A stretch of 64,000 nucleotides of DNA, taken from contig CBDDGS010000055.1 of NCBI GenBank assembly GCA_965227935.1, forward strand, positions 1,364,001 to 1,428,000, read 5' to 3'. The notes under the pieces were generated by a model. The model was not told where the DNA came from. It worked only from the letters and a program-made list of their open reading frames with translations, and ran no database searches. Source of the DNA: JAWPMT01 sp965227935. Lineage in GTDB: Bacteria; Bacteroidota; Bacteroidia; Cytophagales; Cyclobacteriaceae. This document shows, piece by piece, positions 43,683 to 53,153 of the stretch (positions are counted from its first letter, which is position 1; each line of letters begins with the position of its first letter). The position numbers and the translations under genes were made by a program.

Positions 43683-44447
43683 ATGAACTATCACCTTTCT
43701 AAGATTCCCGAGAGACCCTCGAAACCACGTACGACCGGCTATACCATGGTTATGGACAAAGGTCTGTCACTGCGCGAGGTTTCAGATTTGATCGAGACCT
43801 CCGGGGAATATGTCGACATTGTAAAGCTTGGATGGGCTACCTCCTATGTGACACCGGTTCTCTCGGAGAAACTCAAGCTTTACAAAGACGCCGGAATTCC
43901 GGTCTACTTTGGTGGTACCCTCTTCGAAGCATTTGTGGTTCGCGATCAATTCGATGATTATCGGAAGGTCTTGGAGAAGTACGATATCCAATTTGCTGAG
44001 GTCAGCGATGGATCCATCGAAATGGATCACGATGCCAAGTGCAAGTACATTGAGACCCTCTCTCAGGATGTCACAGTACTGAGCGAGGTGGGATCAAAAG
44101 ATGCCGAGAAGATCATCCCTCCTTACAAGTGGATCCAGCAGATGGAAACGGAGTTGCAGGCCGGAGCCTGGAAGGTGATAGGCGAAGCCCGCGAGAGTGG
44201 GAACGTCGGACTTTTTAGAGATTCTGGCGAGGTGCGTCAGGGACTGGTAGAAGAAATCCTTACGAAAATCCCATCTGAAAAGATTATTTGGGAGGCGCCA
44301 CAGAAAGCTCAGCAGGTATGGTTTATCAAGCTGTGTGGGCCCAACGTCAATCTTGGCAATATTGCGCCGAATGAGGTGATCCCACTGGAGACTATCAGAT
44401 TGGGGTTGAGGGGAGACACTTTCAGCTACTTCCTCGACAAGTTATAA
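43683..44447 (+). CDS. comA: Phosphosulfolactate synthase (ComA family)
   Basis: From ATG 43683 the protein has about 254 residues with the ComA TIM-barrel pattern: TMVMDKGLSL, VDIVKLGWAT, YFGGTLFE, VSDGSIEM, VLSEVGSKD and VNLGNIAPNEVIPLE. In methanogens the enzyme adds sulfite to phosphoenolpyruvate, giving phosphosulfolactate for coenzyme M. Here it more likely serves another sulfonate product, since no other coenzyme M gene is seen. It lies between the TPR and DUF368 genes. Confidence 0.88.
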   Translation: MNYHLSKIPERPSKPRTTGYTMVMDKGLSLREVSDLIETSGEYVDIVKLGWATSYVTPVLSEKLKLYKDAGIPVYFGGTLFEAFVVRDQFDDYRKVLEKYDIQFAEVSDGSIEMDHDAKCKYIETLSQDVTVLSEVGSKDAEKIIPPYKWIQQMETELQAGAWKVIGEARESGNVGLFRDSGEVRQGLVEEILTKIPSEKIIWEAPQKAQQVWFIKLCGPNVNLGNIAPNEVIPLETIRLGLRGDTFSYFLDKL

Positions 44448-44455
44448 ATTCCTGT

Positions 44456-45355
44456 ATGCCCCCTTTTCTGATCTACCTGTTAAAAGGAGTGGCAATGGGC
44501 GCCGCAAATGTGATCCCGGGAGTTTCTGGTGGGACGATTGCGTTCATTACAAACATCTACGAGCGCCTTATCAATGCGTTAAAAGCCCTTGATCTGGAGG
44601 CGATTGGTCTGCTATTCAAAGGTGAAATCAAGGCGCTCATCACCAAGATCGACTTTTGGTTTCTCTTAGCTATTTTTCTCGGTACGTTCCTCAGTATTCT
44701 CACCCTCGCCAACTTACTGGAGTGGCTCTTTCTCAATTATGAGCAGCTGACATTGTCTTTCTTTTTTGGTTTGATCGTAGCCTCTCTGTGGGCCGTGAGC
44801 AGCCAGATTGATCATTGGGGGATGGCAGTCATTGCCTCCTTAATATTGGGTGCGGTGATCGCCGCGGGCATAGCTCTTCTGCCACCAGCCACGGCTAATG
44901 GAGGATTTTTTTATGTATTCTTGTGTGGTGTGGTGGCCATCTGCAGTATGATATTACCGGGCCTATCTGGGGCATATATTCTACTACTCATGGGCAATTA
45001 CATCCTGGTACTGGGGGCTATTAGGACGATGGATTTGGGGATATTGATCCCCTTGGGGCTGGGCTGTGCCGTAGGCTTAGTAGTTTTTTCGAGAATATTG
45101 TCCTATCTATTTACTCACTTCAAGAACCAAACGGTCGCACTGATGATGGGCTTTGTGGCGGGTTCACTTCTTATCATTTGGCCTTGGAAGACGACCCAGT
45201 ACATGACTGTATCCGAGGGTAAGCAGAAGGCCATTGGTTATGCCTGGAACGCGCCAGAATTGTCCCAGCAACTGCTATATGCTTTGATTCTGGCAGTCAT
45301 TGGGTTCCTTATAGTCTACGCCATTGAGAAGGTGGCAAGCCAGAAGCGGGCATAA
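44456..45355 (+). CDS. DUF368 membrane protein (PopT-type undecaprenyl-phosphate transporter)
   Basis: The 299-residue protein starts KGVAMGAANVIPGVSGGTIAFI, the DUF368 signature, repeated in the second half as MILPGLSGAYILLLMG. It has eight or more membrane segments. DUF368 proteins (PopT) were shown to flip undecaprenyl phosphate back across the membrane for cell-wall and glycan synthesis. It begins eight bases after the ComA gene. The link to the export genes upstream is plausible. Confidence 0.88.
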   Translation: MPPFLIYLLKGVAMGAANVIPGVSGGTIAFITNIYERLINALKALDLEAIGLLFKGEIKALITKIDFWFLLAIFLGTFLSILTLANLLEWLFLNYEQLTLSFFFGLIVASLWAVSSQIDHWGMAVIASLILGAVIAAGIALLPPATANGGFFYVFLCGVVAICSMILPGLSGAYILLLMGNYILVLGAIRTMDLGILIPLGLGCAVGLVVFSRILSYLFTHFKNQTVALMMGFVAGSLLIIWPWKTTQYMTVSEGKQKAIGYAWNAPELSQQLLYALILAVIGFLIVYAIEKVASQKRA

Positions 45356-45491
45356 ATTAAACGCAGATAACGCGTTCACTTCTTCAGTTTTTCGGCCAGC
45401 GGACATTGCGAATTGATTTAGCCGGAATCACTCTGAACTTTCTTAAATTTACTTTTCCCTAGGAGCTAGGCTCGTCAGACTATAGACTAAA

Positions 45492-46244
45492 ATGAATCGA
45501 TTTGGATTGGTAGGATATCCTTTGGAGCATTCCTTTTCCAAGGCGTACTTCACAAAAAAATTCCAGGAGATGGGAATCAGTGACACCCATGTCTACGAAT
45601 TCTTCGAAATGGAGGATATTGCCGCATTTCCCGCTATATGGGAAGAAAATCCCGACCTCATTGGTGTCAATGTCACCATTCCGCATAAGCAAAACGTTAT
45701 GCCTTTTCTGGACGAGATCGAGGAAGGAGCAAGGCGCGTAGGCGCAGTGAACGTAGTGAAGAGAGTCGGCCAGAGGCTTGTGGGGTACAATTCTGACTAT
45801 GAAGGTTTCAAGCAATCGCTTGCCAATTGGCTGGACCATAGTACAAAATACAGGAGCCTGATACTCGGTACTGGTGGTGCCTCTAAGGCGGTACGGGTGG
45901 CTTTGGATGATTTGAACTACGAGTATGCCATGGTGTCCAGACGTAAAGGTCAAGGGGATCTAATCTATACAGAATTCTACAAGGACGATCAGCTCTTCCC
46001 AAGTTTTGATCTCGTGATCAATACTACTCCTATCGGGATGTACCCAGACGTGCACGATGGGCCGCCGATTCCCTATGAAAGTATGCACCCGCAACAATTT
46101 TTCTATGATTTGATTTATAATCCAGAAAAAACCTTGCTCCTAACCGAAGCGGAACGCGTCGGTGCCCGTATAAAGAACGGGGCTGAGATGCTTGAGCTTC
46201 AGGCTGAGCTCTCATGGGAGATCTGGAATAATCATAGGGAATGA
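45492..46244 (+). CDS. aroE: Shikimate dehydrogenase
   Basis: The 250-residue protein has the AroE motifs GYPLEHSFSKAYF, NVTIPHKQNVMPFLD (the catalytic lysine in PHK), GAVNVV, NSDYEGF and the NADPH-binding LGTGGASKAV. It reduces 3-dehydroshikimate in aromatic amino acid synthesis. Its stop overlaps the UvrB start by four bases (ATGA). Confidence 0.95.
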   Translation: MNRFGLVGYPLEHSFSKAYFTKKFQEMGISDTHVYEFFEMEDIAAFPAIWEENPDLIGVNVTIPHKQNVMPFLDEIEEGARRVGAVNVVKRVGQRLVGYNSDYEGFKQSLANWLDHSTKYRSLILGTGGASKAVRVALDDLNYEYAMVSRRKGQGDLIYTEFYKDDQLFPSFDLVINTTPIGMYPDVHDGPPIPYESMHPQQFFYDLIYNPEKTLLLTEAERVGARIKNGAEMLELQAELSWEIWNNHRE

Positions 46245-48256
46245 ACTTCGAATTGACGTCAGAATACGAGCCTACTGGTGATCAACCACAGGCAATTGAA
46301 AAAATTGTAGAAGGAATAGTAAACGGGGAGCCGGCACAAACATTGCTCGGTGTCACAGGGTCTGGTAAGACTTTTACTATGGCCAATGTTGTGCAGGAGG
46401 TCCAGCGCCCTACGCTGATCCTTAGTCACAACAAAACGCTAGCTGCTCAGCTCTACAGCGAGTTCAAGCAGTTCTTTCCAAATAATGCCGTAGAGTACTT
46501 CATCAGTTATTACGATTACTACCAGCCTGAGGCCTACATCCCGACGTCCAATATTTATATCGAGAAGGATCTCTCCATCAATGATGAAATTGAGAAACTC
46601 CGTCTTAGTGCAACGTCGTCGCTGTTGACAGGCCGGAGAGATGTCGTAGTTATCGCTTCTGTCTCTTGTATTTATGGTATCGGGAATCCAGAGGAATTTG
46701 GTAAGAATGTCATCAAAATCCAGGAGGGCGATCGCATTCCGAGGAATCGCTTCCTGTACGACCTCGTAGACATCCTGTACAGTAGGACGGAGGTCGAGTT
46801 CAAAAGAGGTACCTTTCGTGTGAAAGGCGATACTGTCGACGTTTTTCTAGCGTACGCAGATTTTGCTTACAGGTTTATCTTCTGGGGTGATGAGTTGGAG
46901 TCCATTCAGAGGATAGACCCGCAGAGTGGCTCCAAAATATCTGATGAGCGAATTGTCACGATCTTTCCTGCTAATCTGTTCGTCACTGGAAAGGATCAGT
47001 TGAACGTAGCGATAAAAGAGATTCAAGATGATCTGGTGGCGCAAGTCAAATTTTTTGAGGAAGAGCGCCGGTTCATGGAAGCCAAACGACTGCAAGAGCG
47101 CACGGAGTTTGATTTGGAAATGATCCGAGAGATCGGTTATTGCTCGGGTGTCGAGAACTATTCAAGGTATTTTGATCGTCGATCCCCAGGTATGCGGCCG
47201 TTCTGTCTGCTTGATTATTTTCCAGATGACTACTTGATGGTCATTGACGAGAGCCATGTCACTGTCCCGCAGGTACGAGGTATGTGGGGTGGGGACCGCA
47301 GTCGGAAAGTCAATCTCGTAGACTATGGATTTCGACTACCTGCCGCTTTGGACAACCGTCCATTGGCCTTCAATGAATTTGAGGAGATGATCAATCAGGT
47401 GGTCTACGTCAGTGCGACGCCTGGTGAGTATGAGCTGAGGAAGTCCGAGGGGGTCGTCGTGGAGCAGCTGATCCGACCAACGGGTCTGCTGGATCCTGTG
47501 ATTGAGGTCCGCCCAAGTCTCAATCAAATCGATGACCTCATGGACGAAATCCAGCAGCGAATAGACATGGAAGATCGTACACTGGTGACGACGCTAACAA
47601 AAAGGATGGCCGAGGAGCTTACCAAGTACCTTATGCGTGCCAATGTGAAGACACGCTACATTCATTCCGAGGTAGATACACTGGATCGAGTAGAGATTCT
47701 AAGGGAGTTGAGGCTCGGTGTTTTTGATGTTCTTGTAGGCGTCAATTTGCTTCGGGAGGGACTGGACCTCCCTGAGGTCTCTTTAGTAGCCATTCTTGAT
47801 GCCGACAAGGAAGGCTACTTGCGCAACGAGCGGTCGCTCGTCCAGACCATCGGAAGGGCCGCCCGGAACGAGCGAGGCAAGGTGATCATGTACGCAGACC
47901 AGATAACAACTTCCATGCAAAGTGCGATCGATGAGACCAATCGCCGGCGTATGATCCAGGAGGAATACAATCAAGACCACGGCATTACCCCGACAACCGT
48001 GAAGAAGGACAAGGCCGCCATTTTGCAGCAGACCGGCGTGGCCGATAGGAAGAAAGGTAGTAAGAAGTACTACATCGAGGAAGAACAGAACATTGCTGCA
48101 GATCCGGTGGTGGCTTACATGTCTAAGGACCAATTGCTCAAACTCGCAGCCGAAACCCGCCGAAAAATGGAGCGTGCCGCCAAAGACCTTGATTTCATGG
48201 AGGCTGCAAAGCTTCGGGATGAACTCATGGAGATAGAAAAGCTCATCGAAAAGTAG
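46241..48256 (+). CDS. uvrB: Excinuclease ABC subunit B
   Basis: The 671-residue protein has all UvrB parts: Walker A GVTGSGKTFTMANV, the beta-hairpin EYFISYYDYYQPEAYIP, YSRYFDRRSPG, the helicase motifs DESHVT, VSATPGEYE, LLREGLDLPE and QTIGRAARN, and a C-terminal UVR domain. It acts in nucleotide excision repair with UvrA and UvrC. Translationally coupled to AroE. Confidence 0.97.
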   Translation: MNFELTSEYEPTGDQPQAIEKIVEGIVNGEPAQTLLGVTGSGKTFTMANVVQEVQRPTLILSHNKTLAAQLYSEFKQFFPNNAVEYFISYYDYYQPEAYIPTSNIYIEKDLSINDEIEKLRLSATSSLLTGRRDVVVIASVSCIYGIGNPEEFGKNVIKIQEGDRIPRNRFLYDLVDILYSRTEVEFKRGTFRVKGDTVDVFLAYADFAYRFIFWGDELESIQRIDPQSGSKISDERIVTIFPANLFVTGKDQLNVAIKEIQDDLVAQVKFFEEERRFMEAKRLQERTEFDLEMIREIGYCSGVENYSRYFDRRSPGMRPFCLLDYFPDDYLMVIDESHVTVPQVRGMWGGDRSRKVNLVDYGFRLPAALDNRPLAFNEFEEMINQVVYVSATPGEYELRKSEGVVVEQLIRPTGLLDPVIEVRPSLNQIDDLMDEIQQRIDMEDRTLVTTLTKRMAEELTKYLMRANVKTRYIHSEVDTLDRVEILRELRLGVFDVLVGVNLLREGLDLPEVSLVAILDADKEGYLRNERSLVQTIGRAARNERGKVIMYADQITTSMQSAIDETNRRRMIQEEYNQDHGITPTTVKKDKAAILQQTGVADRKKGSKKYYIEEEQNIAADPVVAYMSKDQLLKLAAETRRKMERAAKDLDFMEAAKLRDELMEIEKLIEK

Positions 48257-48402
48257 CTTTGGGGGCTTTACGGTGATTGCGATCTGCATCGCGTATTTAT
48301 CACCTGTCAGAATGGATCCTGGTTGACGATTCCGCGACGCCCTTCACGATCAGGTTTTTCCCACGACGTAGAACCCATTAGCTTTGAAATAAAAAAAGGC
48401 CA

Positions 48403-50475
48403 ATGATTCGTAGGTTGTTGATTTTCTCTTGTACGGTCCTCACTTGCTTCGCTATAGCTCAAGACAATGAGCCGCAAGACTGGCCACGGGTGCTAACGGC
48501 CAAGGATGGTTCGGAAATCACCCTGTACCAACCTCAATTGGACGAACTGGAGGGTAACATAATTCGGGGACGAATGGCGATAAGTGCCAAAGATGCCGAT
48601 GACAAGTTGGTCTTTGGAGCCGTCTTTCTTGAGGCTACTCTTGCAACCGACCGAGAGGCGGGAATAGCCGCCTTTGAAAACATTCAGGTACTACAAACAA
48701 AGTTTCCGGAAGATATACCCGAAGACAAAATTGAGGGTTTGAAGAAGTTTCTCGTAGAGGGTATTTCCGCCTGGGAACCAGTCATCACCCTGGACAACCT
48801 CGAGGCAAGTCTCGTGGAACTGGAGGCGAACGCCTCGGGTGATAGCGGCCTGAAGCATGATCCGCCTGAGATCTTCTATCGGGAAAATGATGCTGTACTC
48901 GTGCTCATTGACGGTGAGCCACGTTTGACAGAAATGCCAGGATTGGGGGTGGCCTATGTGATGAATTCGCCATTTTTCATCGCCAAAGAAATAGATGGAT
49001 CGACATTTTACCTGCGAGGAGGAACGTTTTGGTACAGCTCGGAAGACATCACGACGGGATGGAAAGAGACCTCATCTATCCCTAATAGTATCATAGAGTT
49101 TGCCGAGTCAAATGCTGGTAAAGAGGAGAAGCCCGAAGATTATGAGGAACCCACCGAGGCGCCGGAAATCATTGTCGCGACCACTGCGGCGGAACTCATT
49201 CTCATAGACGGACAACCTGACTATCAGCAGGTCACCGGGACAAATCTCCTTTTTGTTAAGAATACTGAGAATGATGTAATTCTTGACATCAATGCGCAGA
49301 AGCATTATATCCTTCTAGCTGGCAGGTTTTATGGCTCTAAGTCACTGAATGATGGTAGTTGGGAATTCGTAGAACCCGCCGAGCTACCGGCGGATTTTTC
49401 CAAGATTCCTGACGAGGAGACGATCAGTTCGATCAAGTCTAGTGTGCCCGGTACGATCGAGTCCCAGGAAGCACTTTTGGACCAGTCGATTCCCCAGACA
49501 GCCGAAGTGGACAGAAATAAAGTACTCGAAGTCACCTACGATGGTGAACCTAAGTTTACTGCCGTTACAGGGACAGAGGTTGCTTACGCAGAGAATTCGC
49601 CACAGACGGTCCTGGAAATTGGGGGTAAATATTACGCAGTGGACGATGGCATCTGGTTTGTGTCCGACAACGCCAAAGGGCCCTTCACTGTCAGCGCGGA
49701 ACGACCTGATGAAGTAGACGATTTGCCAGCCTCTTGTCCCGTCCAGAATGTCAAGTATGTATACATCTATGACGTGACTCCACAGGTTGTTTATGTTGGT
49801 TATACGCCGGGCTATTACCATTCCTATGTGTATGGCGGTGTGGTGGTATATGGCACAGGCTGGTACTATAGGCCATGGTACGGAGTGTATTACTACCCGA
49901 GACCAGTTACCTATGGCTATGGGGTGCATTGGAACCCTTATACGGGTTGGGGATTCACCTTTGGCGTCAGCTATGGCTGGGTAGGCTGGGGCTTTCACCC
50001 ATACTATCGACCTTACTGGGGCCCCAGGGGATACCACCGTGGTTATCGGCATGGCTATCATCATGGCTATCACCGCGGATATAATGCGGGATTTCGCGCG
50101 GGGTACCGTGCAGCTCAGCGAAACAATATTTATCGTAACCGATCAGGGGTACGAACGATGAATCACCCGAACTACCGGGGTAATGCCAGGTCCCGTAGGA
50201 ATGCTCCTAGTACGAGACCGTCGACCAGGCCCAGTACGCGTCCTCAAACCAGGCCCAGCACTCGGCCCAATGATGTCTTAACTGACAGAAGTGGTAATGT
50301 TTATCAGAGGGACAATAAGGGGAACTGGGGTAACGCGAACCGGGATCGATCAACGCAGAGCCAGCGCCCGTCGGACCGGCAACGGCAGGAGCTCAATCGC
50401 AACTACAACAACCGCCAAAGGATCAATCGGGGTGGTGCCAGAACCGGAGGTGCCAGGAGAGGAGGAAGGCGATAG
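48403..50475 (+). CDS. Large secreted protein with aromatic core and Arg/Asn-rich tail
   Basis: The 690-residue protein has a signal peptide (MIRRLLIFSCTVLTCFAIAQ) and then roughly three parts. Residues 20-150 show KDGSEITLYQPQLDEL. Residues 150-450 hold three related units around IDGEPRL/IDGQPDY/YDGEPKF. The C-terminal 240 residues are very rich in Tyr, Gly, His and Arg, ending in RPSTRP-type repeats. I recognise the overall type as a widespread bacterial family of unknown function. It may bind polyanions through the basic tail. Confidence 0.7.
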   Translation: MIRRLLIFSCTVLTCFAIAQDNEPQDWPRVLTAKDGSEITLYQPQLDELEGNIIRGRMAISAKDADDKLVFGAVFLEATLATDREAGIAAFENIQVLQTKFPEDIPEDKIEGLKKFLVEGISAWEPVITLDNLEASLVELEANASGDSGLKHDPPEIFYRENDAVLVLIDGEPRLTEMPGLGVAYVMNSPFFIAKEIDGSTFYLRGGTFWYSSEDITTGWKETSSIPNSIIEFAESNAGKEEKPEDYEEPTEAPEIIVATTAAELILIDGQPDYQQVTGTNLLFVKNTENDVILDINAQKHYILLAGRFYGSKSLNDGSWEFVEPAELPADFSKIPDEETISSIKSSVPGTIESQEALLDQSIPQTAEVDRNKVLEVTYDGEPKFTAVTGTEVAYAENSPQTVLEIGGKYYAVDDGIWFVSDNAKGPFTVSAERPDEVDDLPASCPVQNVKYVYIYDVTPQVVYVGYTPGYYHSYVYGGVVVYGTGWYYRPWYGVYYYPRPVTYGYGVHWNPYTGWGFTFGVSYGWVGWGFHPYYRPYWGPRGYHRGYRHGYHHGYHRGYNAGFRAGYRAAQRNNIYRNRSGVRTMNHPNYRGNARSRRNAPSTRPSTRPSTRPQTRPSTRPNDVLTDRSGNVYQRDNKGNWGNANRDRSTQSQRPSDRQRQELNRNYNNRQRINRGGARTGGARRGGRR

Positions 50476-50488
50476 CGTCTGAAACAAC

Positions 50489-50514
50489 AAAAAAGGCCCC
50501 TGATGTTGGGGCCT
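50489..50514 (-). terminator. Terminator after the AhpD-like gene
   Basis: The stem aggcccc (50494-50500) / ggggcct (50508-50514), with a 7-nt loop, is followed on the minus strand by six T. It serves the minus-strand gene ending at 50539 and may also end the plus-strand gene upstream. Confidence 0.75.
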
Positions 50515-50538
50515 CTGCTTGATAAAGTATTGAATGGG

Positions 50539-51087
50539 TTAGACGGTAACCGGCTCTAATTCTGGAGCGGCCGGGAAGTCCACAGGTATCTGGGTTGTGC
50601 CGTGGATGAAGTTGCTGATTATTTTATCACCAATGACGATGATCGTATCGACGAGGTTTTCCTTGGTGTAACCAGCGGCAAAGTAATTGTCAACGGCCTC
50701 GGCGCTGGGCTTACTGCGATTCACTACGATGTCCTGTACAAAGCGTGCCAATGCGTCGAATTTGCTATCAAATGTCGCGCGACCACTTCGGATCTCAAGT
50801 ATCTCTTCATCAGTGAAGCCATTCATTTTGCCGAGTGCCGTGTGGGCAGCAAGACAGTAGGCACAGCCATTGACCTGGCTCACCACCAAATTGATGATTT
50901 CTCGCTCTTTTGCCCTGAGGCTGCTTTTTCTGTTTTGCAGTGTCAAATAATCTCCGAGTGCCGTGTCTGAATAAGCATATGTTGCATAAAGGTTAGGAAC
51001 GAATCCGAGGCCTTTTTGAAGGTTGTCGAATATTGCTTGATTTCCTTCACTTACTTCTTCTCTTGTGGGTACATTAAAGGTTGCCAT
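50539..51087 (-). CDS. AhpD/carboxymuconolactone decarboxylase-like protein
   Basis: The 182-residue protein has the AhpD core with the redox pair CAYC (VNGCAYCLAAHTALGK, near residue 75), preceded by a glutamate-rich helix. Members reduce peroxides or act in peroxidase relay; others are decarboxylases. It is divergent from an AraC-type regulator, which probably controls it. Confidence 0.82.
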   Translation of the reverse strand: MATFNVPTREEVSEGNQAIFDNLQKGLGFVPNLYATYAYSDTALGDYLTLQNRKSSLRAKEREIINLVVSQVNGCAYCLAAHTALGKMNGFTDEEILEIRSGRATFDSKFDALARFVQDIVVNRSKPSAEAVDNYFAAGYTKENLVDTIIVIGDKIISNFIHGTTQIPVDFPAAPELEPVTV

Positions 51088-51118
51088 TTTTCTATCTGTT
51101 TAGTTTCTGTTTCTCTTT

Positions 51119-51178
51119 ACAATCCAATTAACGCCGTTTTGATGCTCTGGTGAGGGTTAATGTTTCCCACTGGATTGT
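51119..51178. promoter_or_regulatory. Wide inverted repeat in the AhpD/AraC intergenic region
   Basis: ACAATCCA (51119-51126) and TGGATTGT (51171-51178) form a perfect inverted repeat. A second pair, TTAAC (51128-51132) and GTTAA (51156-51160), is nested inside. The whole lies between the two divergent start codons. Confidence 0.4.
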
Positions 51179-51246
51179 CAATTTTTCCCGTCGTGACTAA
51201 AACTAAATGTTGATGGAAGGAACGAATTTTCTCTTCATTCAGTAAT

Positions 51247-52113
51247 ATGATCATGCTTTTGGAATACAGAAATCCCAGGATGGGCAGCTACTTTGCACTG
51301 ACAGACGAGCAGAGATATTATGAAGGTGTCGAGCAGCAACACAAAGGTCTGATTCATATCTTCTGGCATCGCGGGGACAGCGATGTTTTGTTGAGGATCG
51401 ATGACATCGAGTTGCGCCTAGCTCCCAGGCAGGTGGTGACTTTGACCTTTCTTCACAAAGTCGTGATACCGCCAGATGCCGATGGAATCGTGTACTACTC
51501 TTTCAATAAAGAATTCTATTGCGTACACACGCACGACGAGGAAGTCTCCTGCAATGGTCTAATTTTCTTTGGTGCCCAACATCTGCCGGTCATCACCTTG
51601 GATGACCTCGAGCTTCGCAAGTTTGGGCTGCTTCATGAGGTGTTTTTGGACGAATTCCGAACACGTGACCGAATACAGGGCGAGATGCTCCAGATGCTGC
51701 TGAAGCGACTGATCATTAAGATCACGAGGTTGGCAAAGGAGCAAGGTGACTTGAGAGACCTCAATGACAGTTCGGTGGATTTAATTAGAAAGTACAATAC
51801 ACTCGTCGATCGAAACTTTAAGGATAAAAAGCAGGTGGCTCATTATGCCGAGCTATTGTTCAAGTCCCCCAAGACGCTTTCAAATCTCTTTGCAAAGTAT
51901 GGCCAACGTACGCCATTGCAGATTATTCATGATCGCATCGTCCTGGAAGCCAAAAGGCAATTGCTATACACAGAGAAAACCGTAAAGGAAATTGCTTTTG
52001 AATTGGGCTTCGATGATGTAGCATCTTTTCACAAGCTCTTCAAAAAACAATTAGGCATAGCCCCACAGCAATTCAAGAAGGCTAGTGAATCCCGCGGGTC
52101 AGAGATGGTATAG
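51247..52113 (+). CDS. AraC-family transcriptional regulator
   Basis: The 288-residue protein has a cupin-like N-terminal half and two helix-turn-helix motifs at the C-terminus (YAELLFKSPKTLSNLFAKYG, then VKEIAFELGFDDVASFHKLF, ending KKQLGIAPQQFKK). It likely controls the divergent AhpD-like gene. The ligand is unknown. Its 3' end overlaps the convergent aminopeptidase gene by 15 bp. Confidence 0.9.
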   Translation: MIMLLEYRNPRMGSYFALTDEQRYYEGVEQQHKGLIHIFWHRGDSDVLLRIDDIELRLAPRQVVTLTFLHKVVIPPDADGIVYYSFNKEFYCVHTHDEEVSCNGLIFFGAQHLPVITLDDLELRKFGLLHEVFLDEFRTRDRIQGEMLQMLLKRLIIKITRLAKEQGDLRDLNDSSVDLIRKYNTLVDRNFKDKKQVAHYAELLFKSPKTLSNLFAKYGQRTPLQIIHDRIVLEAKRQLLYTEKTVKEIAFELGFDDVASFHKLFKKQLGIAPQQFKKASESRGSEMV

Positions 52114-53016
52114 CAAGTATTGGTACAGGTCCAACATCGCCTGCAAATCGGCCTTGTGCACTGTTTCCTTTGGTGTATGGACATTGTCCTCTCCGGCGCC
52201 GATAAAGCACCAATCAATACCATAGGGGGACTGGTGCACCTCTCTACCATCGCTGGAGCCAGCTGCCTCCACTTCGAGTTGGTACTTGATTTTCGAGGTG
52301 GCTGCCAATTCGATGATTCGGTCCACAAAGGATCTTCTGGGGATGTTCCTGTCCCTGATGGAGATAACCACACCTTCGCCGTGTTTGACGCCCTCAGTGA
52401 TCCACGTAATGTCTGAAATCAGTGCTTGCTGGATGGGCCACTTTTGCATGATACGGTGCAAAATGGTTGGTACAGAGCCACCTCCCTGTTCTTCGAAGCA
52501 GGAAAAGGCGACAATGCCATTTTCGAGCGTTTCGCAGAGCTTCAGGGCATTGTAGATCCCAAGCCGATTGTCCAGGTAGGGGGATTGAATGAAGTCCTGG
52601 CTAATTTGGAGGTTAGGCTTGTAGATCAGACTGGTCCCTCGGTCTATCGCTCTTGGCATATCGTGGAACAAATTGTGGTGCTTATCCACCGTCAGTCGGC
52701 ACTGTACGGGGCCGAGTTGGTCTTCGCCAACGAGCTCATAGCCCGAGGCCACTTCAGGACCACCTATTGGGATCAATTGATTGCCATAGCGAACCATGAA
52801 TCCAATCGTGTCCATGTGTGCGAATACCGCCGTGCGTGGTTGGCCGAAAACGAGGAAGAGAGAATCACCCAAAGCCGGATCAGCAACGAGCTCTGGCGTC
52901 ACCCGCCATGACGATTGATGTTTCTTGACATAGTCTTGTATGAATGTCGCCATGCGGTGCTCTTCTCCTGACGGAGAATGTACTTGCATCAGCTGTTGCA
53001 GCAGTTCCAACTTCAT
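52099..53016 (-). CDS. M42/M20-type metal aminopeptidase
   Basis: From ATG 53016 (MKLELLQQLM) the protein has 305 residues. It shows HSPSGEEHRM, AHMDTIGFMV (first metal ligands), SPYLDNRLGIYNAL, SCFEEQGGGS (catalytic glutamates) and a final GAGEDNVHTPKE with a histidine ligand. These are the ligands of the M20/M28/M42 di-zinc peptidases, most like M42. It is cytoplasmic. Confidence 0.8.
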   Translation of the reverse strand: MKLELLQQLMQVHSPSGEEHRMATFIQDYVKKHQSSWRVTPELVADPALGDSLFLVFGQPRTAVFAHMDTIGFMVRYGNQLIPIGGPEVASGYELVGEDQLGPVQCRLTVDKHHNLFHDMPRAIDRGTSLIYKPNLQISQDFIQSPYLDNRLGIYNALKLCETLENGIVAFSCFEEQGGGSVPTILHRIMQKWPIQQALISDITWITEGVKHGEGVVISIRDRNIPRRSFVDRIIELAATSKIKYQLEVEAAGSSDGREVHQSPYGIDWCFIGAGEDNVHTPKETVHKADLQAMLDLYQYLLYHL

Positions 53017-53153
53017 AGAATTTTGACAAAGAAAAATATTTCTTCGATCCAATCGGGAGTAATTTTGCGCGCTTTCGTGTTGATGATCCCGACAAAAAGA
53101 TCAAAACAATAGTTTCAGACGTTCATTAATAGCATAGAAACAACAGATTTCAT

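Noticed and set aside
48272..48304. Stem-loop after UvrB as a terminator
   Set aside because: The nested stem GGTGAT/ATCACC has no following T-run.
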